NCBI GenBank assembly: GCA_949358305.1
Contig: OX442314.1
Location: forward strand, 35,955,608-36,019,607
Direction: 5' to 3'
Length of the DNA stretch: 64,000 nt
From: Strigamia acuminata
Taxonomy: Eukaryota; Arthropoda; Chilopoda; Geophilomorpha; Linotaeniidae
Part shown: in pieces, positions 32,051 through 40,930 of the stretch
Layout: each line of letters opens with the position of its first letter
How positions within the stretch are numbered: position 1 is the first letter of the stretch
Program-made: the position numbers and the translations under genes
The notes under the pieces: generated by a model
Databases searched by the model: none
Seen by the model: only the letters and a program-made list of their open reading frames with translations
Told to the model about the DNA's origin: nothing

Positions 32051-32383
32051 ATGGTTTTACAACATTGTGAAAACTCAGGAGATATTGAAGTCCCTGAAAA
32101 TCAACCAAGGGATGCTGAATTGACAACAAAATTGCCAATTTCAACACAACCTTTGAATACTGGAGTAACAACTAAGTTGCCAACTCCAGCACGACCAAAA
32201 AACGCCAGTACAGCAACCAAATTGCTAATACCGGCGCAACCATTGAATATTTTGAACCAAAATGTGGTTTTACCTTCGCCAAATGTAGTTGCACATCAAA
32301 CTACAAACACTTGGCCGAAGTCACAACAAATTTCCGGTCGGCCTCAAAGAATTCGAAGACCACCGAGAAAACTGCTCGACTAA
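32051..32383 (+). pseudogene. Possible tail end of pol in the nested element
   Basis: 110 codons from ATG 32051. It is Pro/Thr-rich and ends RPQRIRRPPRKLLD, a basic Arg-Pro ending often found at the C-terminus of Ty3/gypsy integrases. Nothing else of pol remains. This suggests that a large internal deletion removed protease, RT and most of integrase. It may instead be an unrelated ORF. Confidence 0.4.
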
Positions 32384-32404
32384 CCACCAAGGAAAAAGGT
32401 GAGG

Positions 32405-33310
32405 ATGTCGAACAAAAATTCGTCATCCAAAACCCAATCACAAGTAGCGATCCCGAGCAATAACTCGATGATCAATACGAAAACTTTGGCAGAAAAGTCG
32501 AGCAAAAACTCGACAATTAAACCAATTAACAAAGGAAGTGGGTCAAAAACCCCTTCCACACTCGAAAACCCAATGGCAAGTTCTATGGAAACTAACATTT
32601 CCACAGAGCTGCTGGAACTTCGTTTGGCTGTCCATACGGAACATCCAACTTGGAGTGAGAAAGAAGTAAAAGACGAAGCCAAAAAGCGTCGTCAATTACG
32701 AAAATTGGCCGATTACCAACGGCACACAAACGCCACCGCCAATACCAGGTCAAAAACACCGGCGGCGGCAACAATCACGAGCGAGACAGCCAAGACTGTT
32801 TCACCAAAATTAAAACCGACGGAAAAAACTCCGGAAGAATTGAAAGGGATTTGGAGCCAAAAATTACCTGCCCCACTTCTCCCTTTATCATCGACAGCCC
32901 CAACCGAGGCTTGAAATGTCACAAACTCGTTCGTTTTCCCAACGGCGAGCTCACCGCTGCAACCAGCAAGCGAACTGCTCGCTGCCGCACCAGAGACATC
33001 GACAGCTGTCGAGATGCCACCAATATCCGGCGATGTCCCGACAGATCTCGTTTTTGGCGGCGACGCTGAGGTCACGCCGATGATCATTGAAGATGTGGAC
33101 ACAACGATCCAGGTGCCAGAGCCCGAAGAGAGTTCTGCGCCGAAGTCGAAGTCCATCGCCGATGAGAATCGGGAAAAGAGAGCGCGCCGCCACCAGACGA
33201 AAACGCAACGAGGACTGGCAGAGAATATGTCACCGATTCGCCAGGAAGAGATAGATCAACTCGACGAATTGCCAGTGACGCCCGGAAAGTCGTTGGAGCC
33301 GAAAGAGTGA
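32405..33310 (+). pseudogene. Accessory ORF of the nested element, split by one in-frame stop
   Basis: One frame runs from ATG 32405 (MSNKNSSSKTQSQ) to TAA/TGA at 33308-33310. It is broken only by TGA at 32912-32914. The first part (169 residues) is Ser/Thr/Lys-rich with a charged helical stretch (SEKEVKDEAKKRRQLRKLAD). The second part is acidic with a basic block (NREKRARRHQTKTQRG). No domain recognised, no signal peptide or membrane helix, so it is not an obvious env. It could be a readthrough product or a decayed gene. Confidence 0.55.
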
Positions 33311-33694
33311 AATCGAAGAGTCTCGTCCAGGTCTCTTTAGACCTACAACAAGTGTTTTTATTGTACAACTACAAGTTTTTTCACATTTATTTTATTTTCA
33401 ACTTACCTTTAAAGTTTTTACATTAAATAACCACGAGTTATAAGTTTAAATTCAAATAACATTTTATTCATGTTCAAAATTTACAAAGTGTTTTTTTACA
33501 AATTATTTATTATACAGTGTATTTCAAATTTTCTGTTTTTCATCCTGGGGGTAAGTGTGGTCCTTGAGTGTGTGTTTTCCCGCAGTGTTTTCCTGTAAAA
33601 AGAGAAGTAATATACAATTAACTTTTCAAACCACTTTCGTGAAGTGTGTTGTCAGTTCTCCTTCTAAGAATTACCTCTTTTTAGGGGGGGGAGA
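33311..33694 (+). other. 3' untranslated part and polypurine tract of the nested element
   Basis: Non-coding. It ends in AGGGGGGGGAGA (33683-33694) directly before the 3' LTR, a textbook polypurine tract for plus-strand priming. Confidence 0.8.
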
Positions 33695-34324
33695 TGTGAC
33701 CGGCTGCCCACACAGTCTGTCACTTCACTGCAACACACGGCGCTTCCCAGCTCTCGCGCACCTCGTGTGTTTCTCGTGCACGACCTGGCGCGGTCCCCCG
33801 CACCAGGTGGAGCTGTTGGTCATTGGCTCCGGCCAATTGGGAACCGGAAGTGCCCCTTCCGGAAGTGGTGGGCCCCGCAGTAGCCCGACAGTTGATTCTT
33901 GACCAGCATGGCGAACGGTCGCTTTCCGACCTTCTTCGCAATGCCGATCGTAGTTGAGACCCGAAGGACCGACGCAGCAATGCTGTCGCCGGTCGGGACC
34001 TGAGCGTCCAACACGCCGTGTTCGCCGCACGTTCGTAAGAACGTTGCGACGACGCGGCACAAACTGCGTAAAACCGATCTCGCGTGTCATGGCGATCTAC
34101 CGATTGCCGTGACACGTGGTCAATCAGGAATAGCGGCAAAACCGCTATTACATTTGGGAAATACACCTTGAGACACCATATCATACCCCTAGACAACAAT
34201 AAAGTAATAACCAAAACCTAAACTTGTGTCTTTCGTGTATTTCGTGGATTTAATCATCGTGTGTGTTGCGTCCAGCGCCTCGCGGTCCTCCCCAGACCAC
34301 GTGGCGTCCGTCCGAACACTCACA
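33695..34324 (+). repeat. 3' LTR of the nested element
   Basis: 630 bp. No difference from 26531-27160 found by eye. AATC follows at 34325-34328, matching AATC at 26527-26530. Confidence 0.95.
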
Positions 34325-34429
34325 AATCCACCAGGTACCTGAAGATTTCCATTCTTACTACGCGTGTTCATCGGGTGTTGGTTACTAGTCATCGTAAAAC
34401 TGAAAATAAAATTCTGAAGTCTAAGAGAT

Positions 34430-34958
34430 AATGAAGAAGTCACAAGCGTTCAGGAGGGTTGCAAACGAAGCAATGGTTACACTGGTTCGAATTGAAGTAT
34501 GGGTACTTCGGTAAACCTCTCTGATTGGTCAAACTTCAAACATTAGTCTCGCGAGATCTTAATCTCGTCTGGGATTGGTTGATTCCACCATTTTCGTGGA
34601 ACCTTAATCTTGTCAGATTTCAGAATTATGACGTAGTCACAAAATCAAAATGGATATTTTTCAAATTTCCAAAATTATCGCATGTTTTCTTAAAACTAGT
34701 GATTTTTTATTGGTGATTTTTAATCACTGGGGAAAGAATTTTCATCTGAATTTATACTTATAAACTCAAAATAAAGTTTTGACCAAAACTTCTAACAATT
34801 ATTTCATGGAAATTATCCATAAAACCACGGTAAAAACGACTTTCGTGAAGGTTTAAATTGTTTAACAACAATCTACAAAAGTACGCATGAATCGTTTGAT
34901 TCGGGCAGCTTTCCTGTAAAACACCGTTGCTAAGTAATCGTAATAGCAAAAGTCTTTG
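34430..34958 (-). other. Leader B, between pol and gag2
   Basis: Resembles leader A before gag1 over several hundred bases. Shared words include GCAAACGAAGCA, GGGTACTTCG, CTGATTGGTCAA, AATCTCGTC, AATCTTGTCAGATT and ATGACGTAGTCA/ATGATGTAGTCA. Near 34925 it has CGTTGCTAAGTAA where leader A has GGTTGCTAGGCAACC. Its presence in front of gag2 means the gag2 copy arrived together with its leader. Confidence 0.75.
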
Positions 34959-37556
34959 CTACATTCGAACTGTATTCCGTTCTTTATTTGAATTTATCAA
35001 ATAATAAAATTTCAGTTTTAACCAAGTTTTAACTAAGTTTAAACTATATCCTATAGATATTTTATTTATAAACGATTTTTGATGGGAATTTCGATCGTAA
35101 TTCCATCGATTATTTTGTAAATAATCATATTTCACGATTGTTGCTGTATTATACAAGGTTTCTTGTATTTCCTCCCCCTCCTTTTCTTCAGAACATTCTT
35201 TAGAATTTTCTGAAAAATAGGAACGTACACTAGCCAAATATTCTCGTTTCTCCGGGGCACGATTTAATGAAACAGAAGGATTTCCGTCCCACTCAGGCCA
35301 ATATTGTTTAATCTCAACAGGTTCCACATGGTCACGAAGAGGAATGTCTTCCTCTGTTAGTGGGGCTCTAGAAAGTGCATCTGCAACTTGGTTAGCAGCA
35401 CCTTTTCGAAAAACAATTTTAAAATTTCCACATTGGATTCTTAAGGCCCAACGGCCAAATTTCCCAGATGGTTCAGGCGTTCGCATCAACCATTTCAGTG
35501 CTTCTGCATCTGACTCTAAAGTGAATGTACCATATTCGAGATATGGTTTAAATCGATCAATAGCCCACACGACTGCGAGACATTCGAGTTCTGGCGTTGT
35601 ATAACGCTTCTCCGCTCCACGTAAAACTCTGCTTGCATAAGCTACAGGTCTGGGTACAGAAATGTTTTTCTGCTTCTTTTCATCGAATATATCGACGTCT
35701 TGGCAAAGGACAGCTCCTAAGCCTTCATGTGAAGCGTCAGTCATGACAACAAATGGTAAAGTCATATCTGGTTTGTGTAGACAATTGTCACCACAAAGTA
35801 GCTCTTTAATTTTATTAAAAGCTTCTGTCTGCTCATCTCCCCATTCAAATGGAGTTTTCTCATTCATCATACGTGTGTATGGTGCGGCAATAGTTCCGTG
35901 ATTTGGAACAAACTTCCTGAAGAAGTTAGTCATGCCGTGAAAGCGCTGAATGTCTTTAGCACACGTGGGGGTGGGAAATTTCATGATCGCCGATATTTTA
36001 TCGGGATCACCGAAGAGACCTTCGGGTTTAATCCAGTGGCCCAAGAATTTTAATTCTGTACGCCCAAAACGAGATTTCGCTTTATTTATTGTCATGTTGG
36101 CTTGGTTAAGCCTTTCCAAAACATCTCGAACATGTTTGAGATGATCATCCCAATTATCTGAATACACAATTACGTCATCCAAATAAACTAACGCGTAGTC
36201 TTGTAAAGCTGAACCTAAAATGCCTTCCATCAGACGTTGGAAAGTACAAGGCGCATTGCAAAGGCCGAATGGCATTCGCACAAATTGATAAGGGCCGTTT
36301 GGCGTATAAAACGCCGTTTTTGGACGATCTTCCTCACACATTTCGACTTGGTAGTAACCTTTAACAAGGTCAATAGACGTAAAATACTTTGCCGGACCAG
36401 TATTATGTAATAAAAGGTCAATACTTGGCATTTGTATTACTTCGACTTCGGTGATGGCATTCAGCCACCGGTAGTCAATGCACATCCTGTACGAGCCGTC
36501 AGGCTTCGCAACAATGACGGGATGACTTATGAAGGGCCCTTTGGCCTTTTCAATGAGTCCATCCTGCTCCAATTCTGCAGCTAGTTTGGTCATAATGGCT
36601 CTCTTGGCCGGGTTATACATTCTATACTGCATTTTGGGCAATGAATGCCCTTCTTTGAACTTAATACGATGTTGGGTCACGTTAGTGCACCCAACTTGAT
36701 CACGAAATACATTCGGTATCGAGTTAACCACTTCGCGAAGTGCTAGTCTTTGTTCTGGAGTGCAGTCGCTCTCCTCAACTAATTTTTCATCCCAAGTCAA
36801 CACAGGAGTGTCTGTTAACTCAATTGAGTTGAGAGTGGACGACAGTCCTAAATAATCGAAAGTAATTCGATTTAACGGGGCGAGGGCCAAATTGGCTTCT
36901 TCCGACTCATAAGGGGCGGACCAATTAGGTTTATCTGCACAAGAGAACTCTTGTAGATGTGGATGCGGACTAATTTTCTGTCTGCGCATGAAATTGTGAC
37001 CAAGTATCAAGCCACAAACTCGTTTTGCTAAAACGATGAAATTCATTGGTGTAAATTCATCAGCCCATTGTACGCACAAAGTTATTTGTCCGACAGGCTT
37101 GTGTGCTACGCCTACAGCGTTCACCATCATGTTTCTGGGGGCCTCTTGCAAAAATTCTGGCAAAGCCTGAGTTTCAGACAAGAGTTGTTCCCCAATGTAA
37201 CATTGAGATGCTCCTGTATCCATGAGCGCGTTGTAGGTGAGCCCACCAATTGTGATCTTCATTCGAGGATCATCTTTATTATTACCTAAAGTAATATTGT
37301 GCAAATTATTTCCGCCTATGACTCTGTTGAGTCGGCGAAGTCTACAGAATTTCTTCGTGTAACACTTGTGGGGAAACAATGTCAGATTTTTTAATTGTTC
37401 TGTCATTTCTTGCAGATTTTCCTCTACTCCGCCACTATGACTAGTGGCTACTTCAAGACAAGTTGTGTCTACATCCATAAATAAAGATTCCGACGTAGCA
37501 TTAGCCACTTCTGGGGGATGGAATGAACCTTCTTCCCCCGGATCTAGTTTTTTGAA
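34959..37556 (-). CDS. pol: Pol of the 19.4-kb element: protease, RT, RNase H, no integrase
   Basis: Open from 37556, reached by a -1 shift from gag, to a stop at 34959-34961. There is no early ATG, as expected for a frameshift product. Domains in order: aspartic protease (ALMDTGASQCYIG, LILGHNFM); RT with HPVIVAKPDGSYRMCIDYRW, FTSIDLVKGYYQ, RMPFGLCNAPCTFQRLM, catalytic YLDD and LKFLGHWI; RNase H with VMTDASHEGLGAVL, TPELECLAVVWA, ESDAEALKWL and VADALSR. After RNase H only about 130 residues follow (YWPEWDGNPSVSL to NTVRM). They show none of the HHCC zinc finger or integrase core of Ty3/gypsy pol. All catalytic residues of protease, RT and RNase H appear present. Integration must use another element's integrase, or the deletion is recent. 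Confidence 0.93.
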   Translation of the reverse strand, partial: FKKLDPGEEGSFHPPEVANATSESLFMDVDTTCLEVATSHSGGVEENLQEMTEQLKNLTLFPHKCYTKKFCRLRRLNRVIGGNNLHNITLGNNKDDPRMKITIGGLTYNALMDTGASQCYIGEQLLSETQALPEFLQEAPRNMMVNAVGVAHKPVGQITLCVQWADEFTPMNFIVLAKRVCGLILGHNFMRRQKISPHPHLQEFSCADKPNWSAPYESEEANLALAPLNRITFDYLGLSSTLNSIELTDTPVLTWDEKLVEESDCTPEQRLALREVVNSIPNVFRDQVGCTNVTQHRIKFKEGHSLPKMQYRMYNPAKRAIMTKLAAELEQDGLIEKAKGPFISHPVIVAKPDGSYRMCIDYRWLNAITEVEVIQMPSIDLLLHNTGPAKYFTSIDLVKGYYQVEMCEEDRPKTAFYTPNGPYQFVRMPFGLCNAPCTFQRLMEGILGSALQDYALVYLDDVIVYSDNWDDHLKHVRDVLERLNQANMTINKAKSRFGRTELKFLGHWIKPEGLFGDPDKISAIMKFPTPTCAKDIQRFHGMTNFFRKFVPNHGTIAAPYTRMMNEKTPFEWGDEQTEAFNKIKELLCGDNCLHKPDMTLPFVVMTDASHEGLGAVLCQDVDIFDEKKQKNISVPRPVAYASRVLRGAEKRYTTPELECLAVVWAIDRFKPYLEYGTFTLESDAEALKWLMRTPEPSGKFGRWALRIQCGNFKIVFRKGAANQVADALSRAPLTEEDIPLRDHVEPVEIKQYWPEWDGNPSVSLNRAPEKREYLASVRSYFSENSKECSEEKEGEEIQETLYNTATIVKYDYLQNNRWNYDRNSHQKSFINKISIGYSLNLVKTWLKLKFYYLINSNKERNTVRM
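37513..37553 (-). promoter_or_regulatory. -1 ribosomal frameshift signal between gag and pol
   Basis: On the sense strand the gag frame reads TCA AAA AAC TAG: the slippery heptamer A AAA AAC in the right phase (37553-37547), directly before the gag stop. Seven bases later GGGGGA (37539-37534) pairs with TCCCCC (37518-37513) across a 15-base loop. The -1 frame is open from just upstream of the heptamer into pol. This fits known -1 signals in heptamer, phase, spacer and stem. Confidence 0.85.
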
Positions 37557-39790
37557 CTAGTCGCACTTGAATCAGCAGATTCTGGCTTGATCAAAGTCTT
37601 GACCATTTCTGCCAACGAGTTAGTCAGCGAAGTCTGTAACTTATTTTCAAAAGTATTAAGTTTCGCATCAAGTTTAGCATCTAGTGTTGCATCCAACACT
37701 TCTTGAGTTATCCACCTATTATTAGGTCGTTTAGAAGTAGGATCCACAGTCGGGGAATCCGGCGTACTTCGTTTTTGCAACTCTTCAGAGTTGAAATTTG
37801 CACGTGGTTTTAAATCTGGACATTCTCGACGCATGTGTCCTGGTTTCTTACAGTGGTAACAAACTAATTGACCACGTCTGGTCTGATCTGCTACTCCATT
37901 TATTAGATAAACGGCCTCACACTCCTCAGGTAACTCTTCATCACAAATATTAAGTTGTTCTTGTGAATCCAAAGTTAAAGATTTAACATTTGTCTTTGGC
38001 TGAGGACGAGTGTCAGTTTTCCGAGGTGGGAAAACAACTGGATTGGAAATATTTTCCCTTGCTCCATTAGCTGTACGACTGTACAAGCCTTTATTTTTTG
38101 TTATAACGGCATAAATCTCTGTCAGAGGCAAATCCGCTATGCCTTGCGTATGCAAAAGCAAATCATTAGCAGGAGTTACACTCCCGATAAAAAGACAACC
38201 AGCCCCTTTTGCATCAAGACTGTCTTGTAATATCCATAACTGATAATATTTGTGCATAAAGTCGTAAAGACTTTCTGTTTCTAGTTGTTTCAACTTAGTT
38301 AGTTGGTTTGTCCGCTCTTGTCGAGTGGCTACAAACCGCTCTTTGAACGCCTGTTCAAATACTTCCCAAGATATGAAATCTTCTCTCCTTTCATGAAACC
38401 AACCATGCGCTTGCTCGGTTAAATAACCGGCTACGCCTTTAACAAGCATGTCATCGAGTGACATGTTTCGCAGGAAAGCGACATTTTTTACAATATTGAG
38501 AAAGCGTTCGCTTTCTTCTGCTTTTCCGGAGAATACAGGGATATCTGGTGGTTTCAAACAGTTAGTTTGAGGGACAGTGGCGGAACTTTTTCCTGCCTGC
38601 ATCAATTTGTGCATGGTTGTGGCAATTGACGCGAGGTCATCAGCCGTCATTCCAAAGCTACTGGGGGGGCGCGAATTGTCTTTTGACGATCCGCCATTGT
38701 TTAGTTGACTCGAGTTATTTTGACTTGAGCCACCATTGTTGGGGTTGAAATTATTCGACCCTCCTTGATTCGGTATACTGTGGTTACCAAAATTCGAATG
38801 GTTATTCGAATTACCTTGGTTCCCATAACTCGAATGATTATTAGAATTATCTCGATTGTTAAAATTCGGACGGTTGTGCGAACTTTCTTGATTACCAAAA
38901 TTCGGACGATAGTTCGAATTACCTGGCGTACCCCGATTCAAATAGTTATTTGAATTTCCTGGAGTTCCAATAGAAGGATTATTTAAATCGTTCGGATTAT
39001 TTAGGTTATTCGAGTTCGGAGGAACTGGATGACCCCTTTGCATGTTAGGTGCTGGACTAGAATTGTTTGCAAATCTGGAATTTGGGTCAAAACGGCGGTT
39101 TGGACCTCTTGTCGCACCTGAATTTGGGTTCAAATTTCCAGCGAGATTCGGACAACTATTTGATCCGTTTGGAAAACTTGGATTAGGGTTGGCCATATTA
39201 GGCGGACCCAAATTCGCTCTGTTGAACGTATTCTCAAAGTTCTCTGGATTTGTAAATCCTCTTTGTTGGTTGCGAGCGAAGTTATTCGCTCGTAATCGTT
39301 GTTGGAAAGCACGATTAAAATCTCCTGGTGTCAAATTCGACTGATCTTGACGAGGAGGTTGTGCATTTTTATTTCTATATCTAGAAATAGGCGTCGAAGG
39401 AGTGGGACTAAAATTATTTAATCTTTGGCTGGCTGGGGAATTAGGTTGCTCCGACGTAGCACAACGCGCGTGCACAAAATCTAATACTTCGGTCAAAGAT
39501 CTAAATTGGTTTGGGTTCAAACCGTGATCCTGACAAAATAATAGACCGCCTCGGCCTAAATGAGAACCTTCAGGAATGTATTCCTCTTCTCCAGGCGGAG
39601 TAGGTTCACGTGGAGCCCTATTCTCTCCAGATGGTCCGGCTGTTTCATTTGAAACGCCATTATGGACCGCGTGGTTTTCCACTTCTTCAGTTCCATTAGG
39701 AACAGGTATAAACCCGGATAGATTCATTCCACCGGTCAAACAAGTTCTTTCCTTACCACGGGTGTTCATGTGATGTTGATTATTAGTCAT
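37544..39790 (-). CDS. gag: Gag (gag1) of the 19.4-kb element
   Basis: 748 residues from ATG 39790 (MTNNQHHMNTRGKE) to TAG 37546-37544. Order: N-terminal region with EGSHLGRGGLLFCQDHGLNP; a long segment very rich in Asn, Gly, Ser and Pro (about residues 180-380) with repeated NFGNQ/NSNNH-like units, resembling prion-like low-complexity domains; capsid core (EQAHGWFHERREDFISWEVF, then FKERFVATRQERTNQL); zinc knuckle CYHCKKPGHMRREC; and a C-terminal heptad stretch (VLDATLDAKLDAKLNTFENK). Gag forms the particle and packages the RNA. I chose the ATG before TNNQHH because it matches the gag2 start (MTSNQH). Confidence 0.92.
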   Translation of the reverse strand: MTNNQHHMNTRGKERTCLTGGMNLSGFIPVPNGTEEVENHAVHNGVSNETAGPSGENRAPREPTPPGEEEYIPEGSHLGRGGLLFCQDHGLNPNQFRSLTEVLDFVHARCATSEQPNSPASQRLNNFSPTPSTPISRYRNKNAQPPRQDQSNLTPGDFNRAFQQRLRANNFARNQQRGFTNPENFENTFNRANLGPPNMANPNPSFPNGSNSCPNLAGNLNPNSGATRGPNRRFDPNSRFANNSSPAPNMQRGHPVPPNSNNLNNPNDLNNPSIGTPGNSNNYLNRGTPGNSNYRPNFGNQESSHNRPNFNNRDNSNNHSSYGNQGNSNNHSNFGNHSIPNQGGSNNFNPNNGGSSQNNSSQLNNGGSSKDNSRPPSSFGMTADDLASIATTMHKLMQAGKSSATVPQTNCLKPPDIPVFSGKAEESERFLNIVKNVAFLRNMSLDDMLVKGVAGYLTEQAHGWFHERREDFISWEVFEQAFKERFVATRQERTNQLTKLKQLETESLYDFMHKYYQLWILQDSLDAKGAGCLFIGSVTPANDLLLHTQGIADLPLTEIYAVITKNKGLYSRTANGARENISNPVVFPPRKTDTRPQPKTNVKSLTLDSQEQLNICDEELPEECEAVYLINGVADQTRRGQLVCYHCKKPGHMRRECPDLKPRANFNSEELQKRSTPDSPTVDPTSKRPNNRWITQEVLDATLDAKLDAKLNTFENKLQTSLTNSLAEMVKTLIKPESADSSATSSKN

Positions 39791-40910
39791 AACTAAACTT
39801 AAAACTGAGAAATTTCCTAAGTCTGAGAGATAACGATGAAATTGCAAACGTTCAAGAGGGTCGCAAACGAAGCAGTGGTCACACTAGTTCGAAAGGAAAT
39901 ATGGGTACTTCGATACACCCTTCTGATTGGTCAAGTATCAACGCTAGTCTCACGAGAGTCCAATCTCGTCCGAGATTGGAGGAAATCACCAAGTTCGTGG
40001 ACCCGTAATCTTGTCAGATTCCAGTGTTATGATGTAGTCACCAAACAAAATGGATACCTTTCAAAGTATTTTAAAATATCACCGCATTTATTAATAAATG
40101 AATGATCACCTTTATGGAATTTTTAAAGTTTTTAAAACTCGTAATTTCAAAAGTCGCGCCGATTCGTTTGAATCGACGGCTTTTCTGCACAACGCGGGTT
40201 GCTAGGCAACCCAACAGCAAGAATTCTTCTTCGCTAAAATTCGAATGGTATTCCATTCGTCAAGTTCGATTTCAATGACTTGAGATCACGATTTTTCAAC
40301 CAACATTTTAATGTAGATCAAGTCTGTAAAATAAGGTAAACCATTTTGAAATAAAATATAAATTTTAATTCCTTCGAAAATCGTCAATTTTCCTTCTAAT
40401 TTATTTAGACAAATAAATTTAGGTTTAACTTGAAGCCTCAAGCAAAATACATATAAAAGAATATTCTAAAATTAAAACAACTGTTAAATTGATAGAATTC
40501 TTTAAGAATTCCATCAAAAGTCAACTTTTCAAAATTAGGCCCGACCGCGTGGTTTTGTCAGATTGTCTATGACAAAATGACGTTACCCGGGCGGAACCAA
40601 CTTCAACAAGTTCGGGCAAGACTCCTGTTCTCGGGTTGGGCCTTTAGGCCTGACCACGCGGTAGAAATTATTATTTTGCTAAAACGTATAATTTCCACGG
40701 CGGAGAATCGGGATAAAGTGAATTACACTTATTTTCTTGCGAGAAGTTCTAAAACAGAATAAAATATATTAAACGCAAATATAAATTTCGTTCGAAACTG
40801 ATTTTACACATCCAAAAAATTTCATTTGAAATTTTATCACTGTAAGCACATTTCCGAATTCTCATAAACACACGAAAAACTTCAAAATTTACTTTAAATT
40901 TAGGCAGCCT
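39791..40910 (-). other. Leader A of the 19.4-kb element
   Basis: Untranslated leader between primer site and gag1. 39830-40290 has diverged copies at 34430-34958 (B) and partly at 25190-25330 (C). GGGTTGC-TAG-GCAACCC at 40196-40212 is an inverted repeat that fits the RFX X-box form; related words occur in B and C. No coding frame recognised. Confidence 0.7.
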
Positions 40911-40928
40911 ATCTCGGTAGAACCTCCA
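40911..40928 (-). promoter_or_regulatory. Primer-binding site of the 19.4-kb element (tRNA-Gln)
   Basis: In element sense TGGAGGTTCTACCGAGAT begins two bases after the 5' LTR. It equals, with one mismatch, the complement of the 3' end of insect tRNA-Gln (ATCTCGGTGGAACCTCCA, from memory). Position and TGG start are as expected. Confidence 0.75.
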
Positions 40929-40930
40929 CT

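Larger units (their letters stand above)
26531..34324 (+). mobile_element. Nested 7.8-kb LTR element with gag but little pol (TR-GAG-like)
   Basis: Bounded by 630-bp direct LTRs that I could not tell apart, with AATC on both sides as a 4-bp target duplication. It lies in the opposite orientation inside gag2 of the 19.4-kb element. Inside: primer site, a 2.4-kb leader, a gag ORF, a repeat of part of the leader, a possible tail end of pol, an accessory ORF split by one stop, and a strong polypurine tract. No protease, RT or integrase is encoded, so it needs proteins from another element. Identical LTRs imply very recent movement. Confidence 0.92.
25860..34392 (-). pseudogene. Second, reduced gag (gag2), interrupted by the nested element
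   Basis: Two pieces: the N-terminus at 34392-34325 (starts MTSNQHPMNTRSKNG) and the rest at 26526-25860 (from TIRDLPLIHGE to SEAKC). The gap is exactly the nested LTR element plus its AATC duplication. Without it the frame is open for about 244 codons, so gag2 was intact when interrupted. Gag2 keeps the N-terminal region (GSHLG..GL..CQ...LDPNQF) and the C-terminal heptad region (VTAEVLNSTLDAKFSNFENKLQNSLTGF). It lacks the capsid domain, the Asn-rich segment and the zinc knuckle. The stop is preceded by GCAAAATGC instead of the TCAAAAAAC slippery site of gag1. The function is unknown; it could modulate particle assembly through the shared end domains. Confidence 0.85.
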
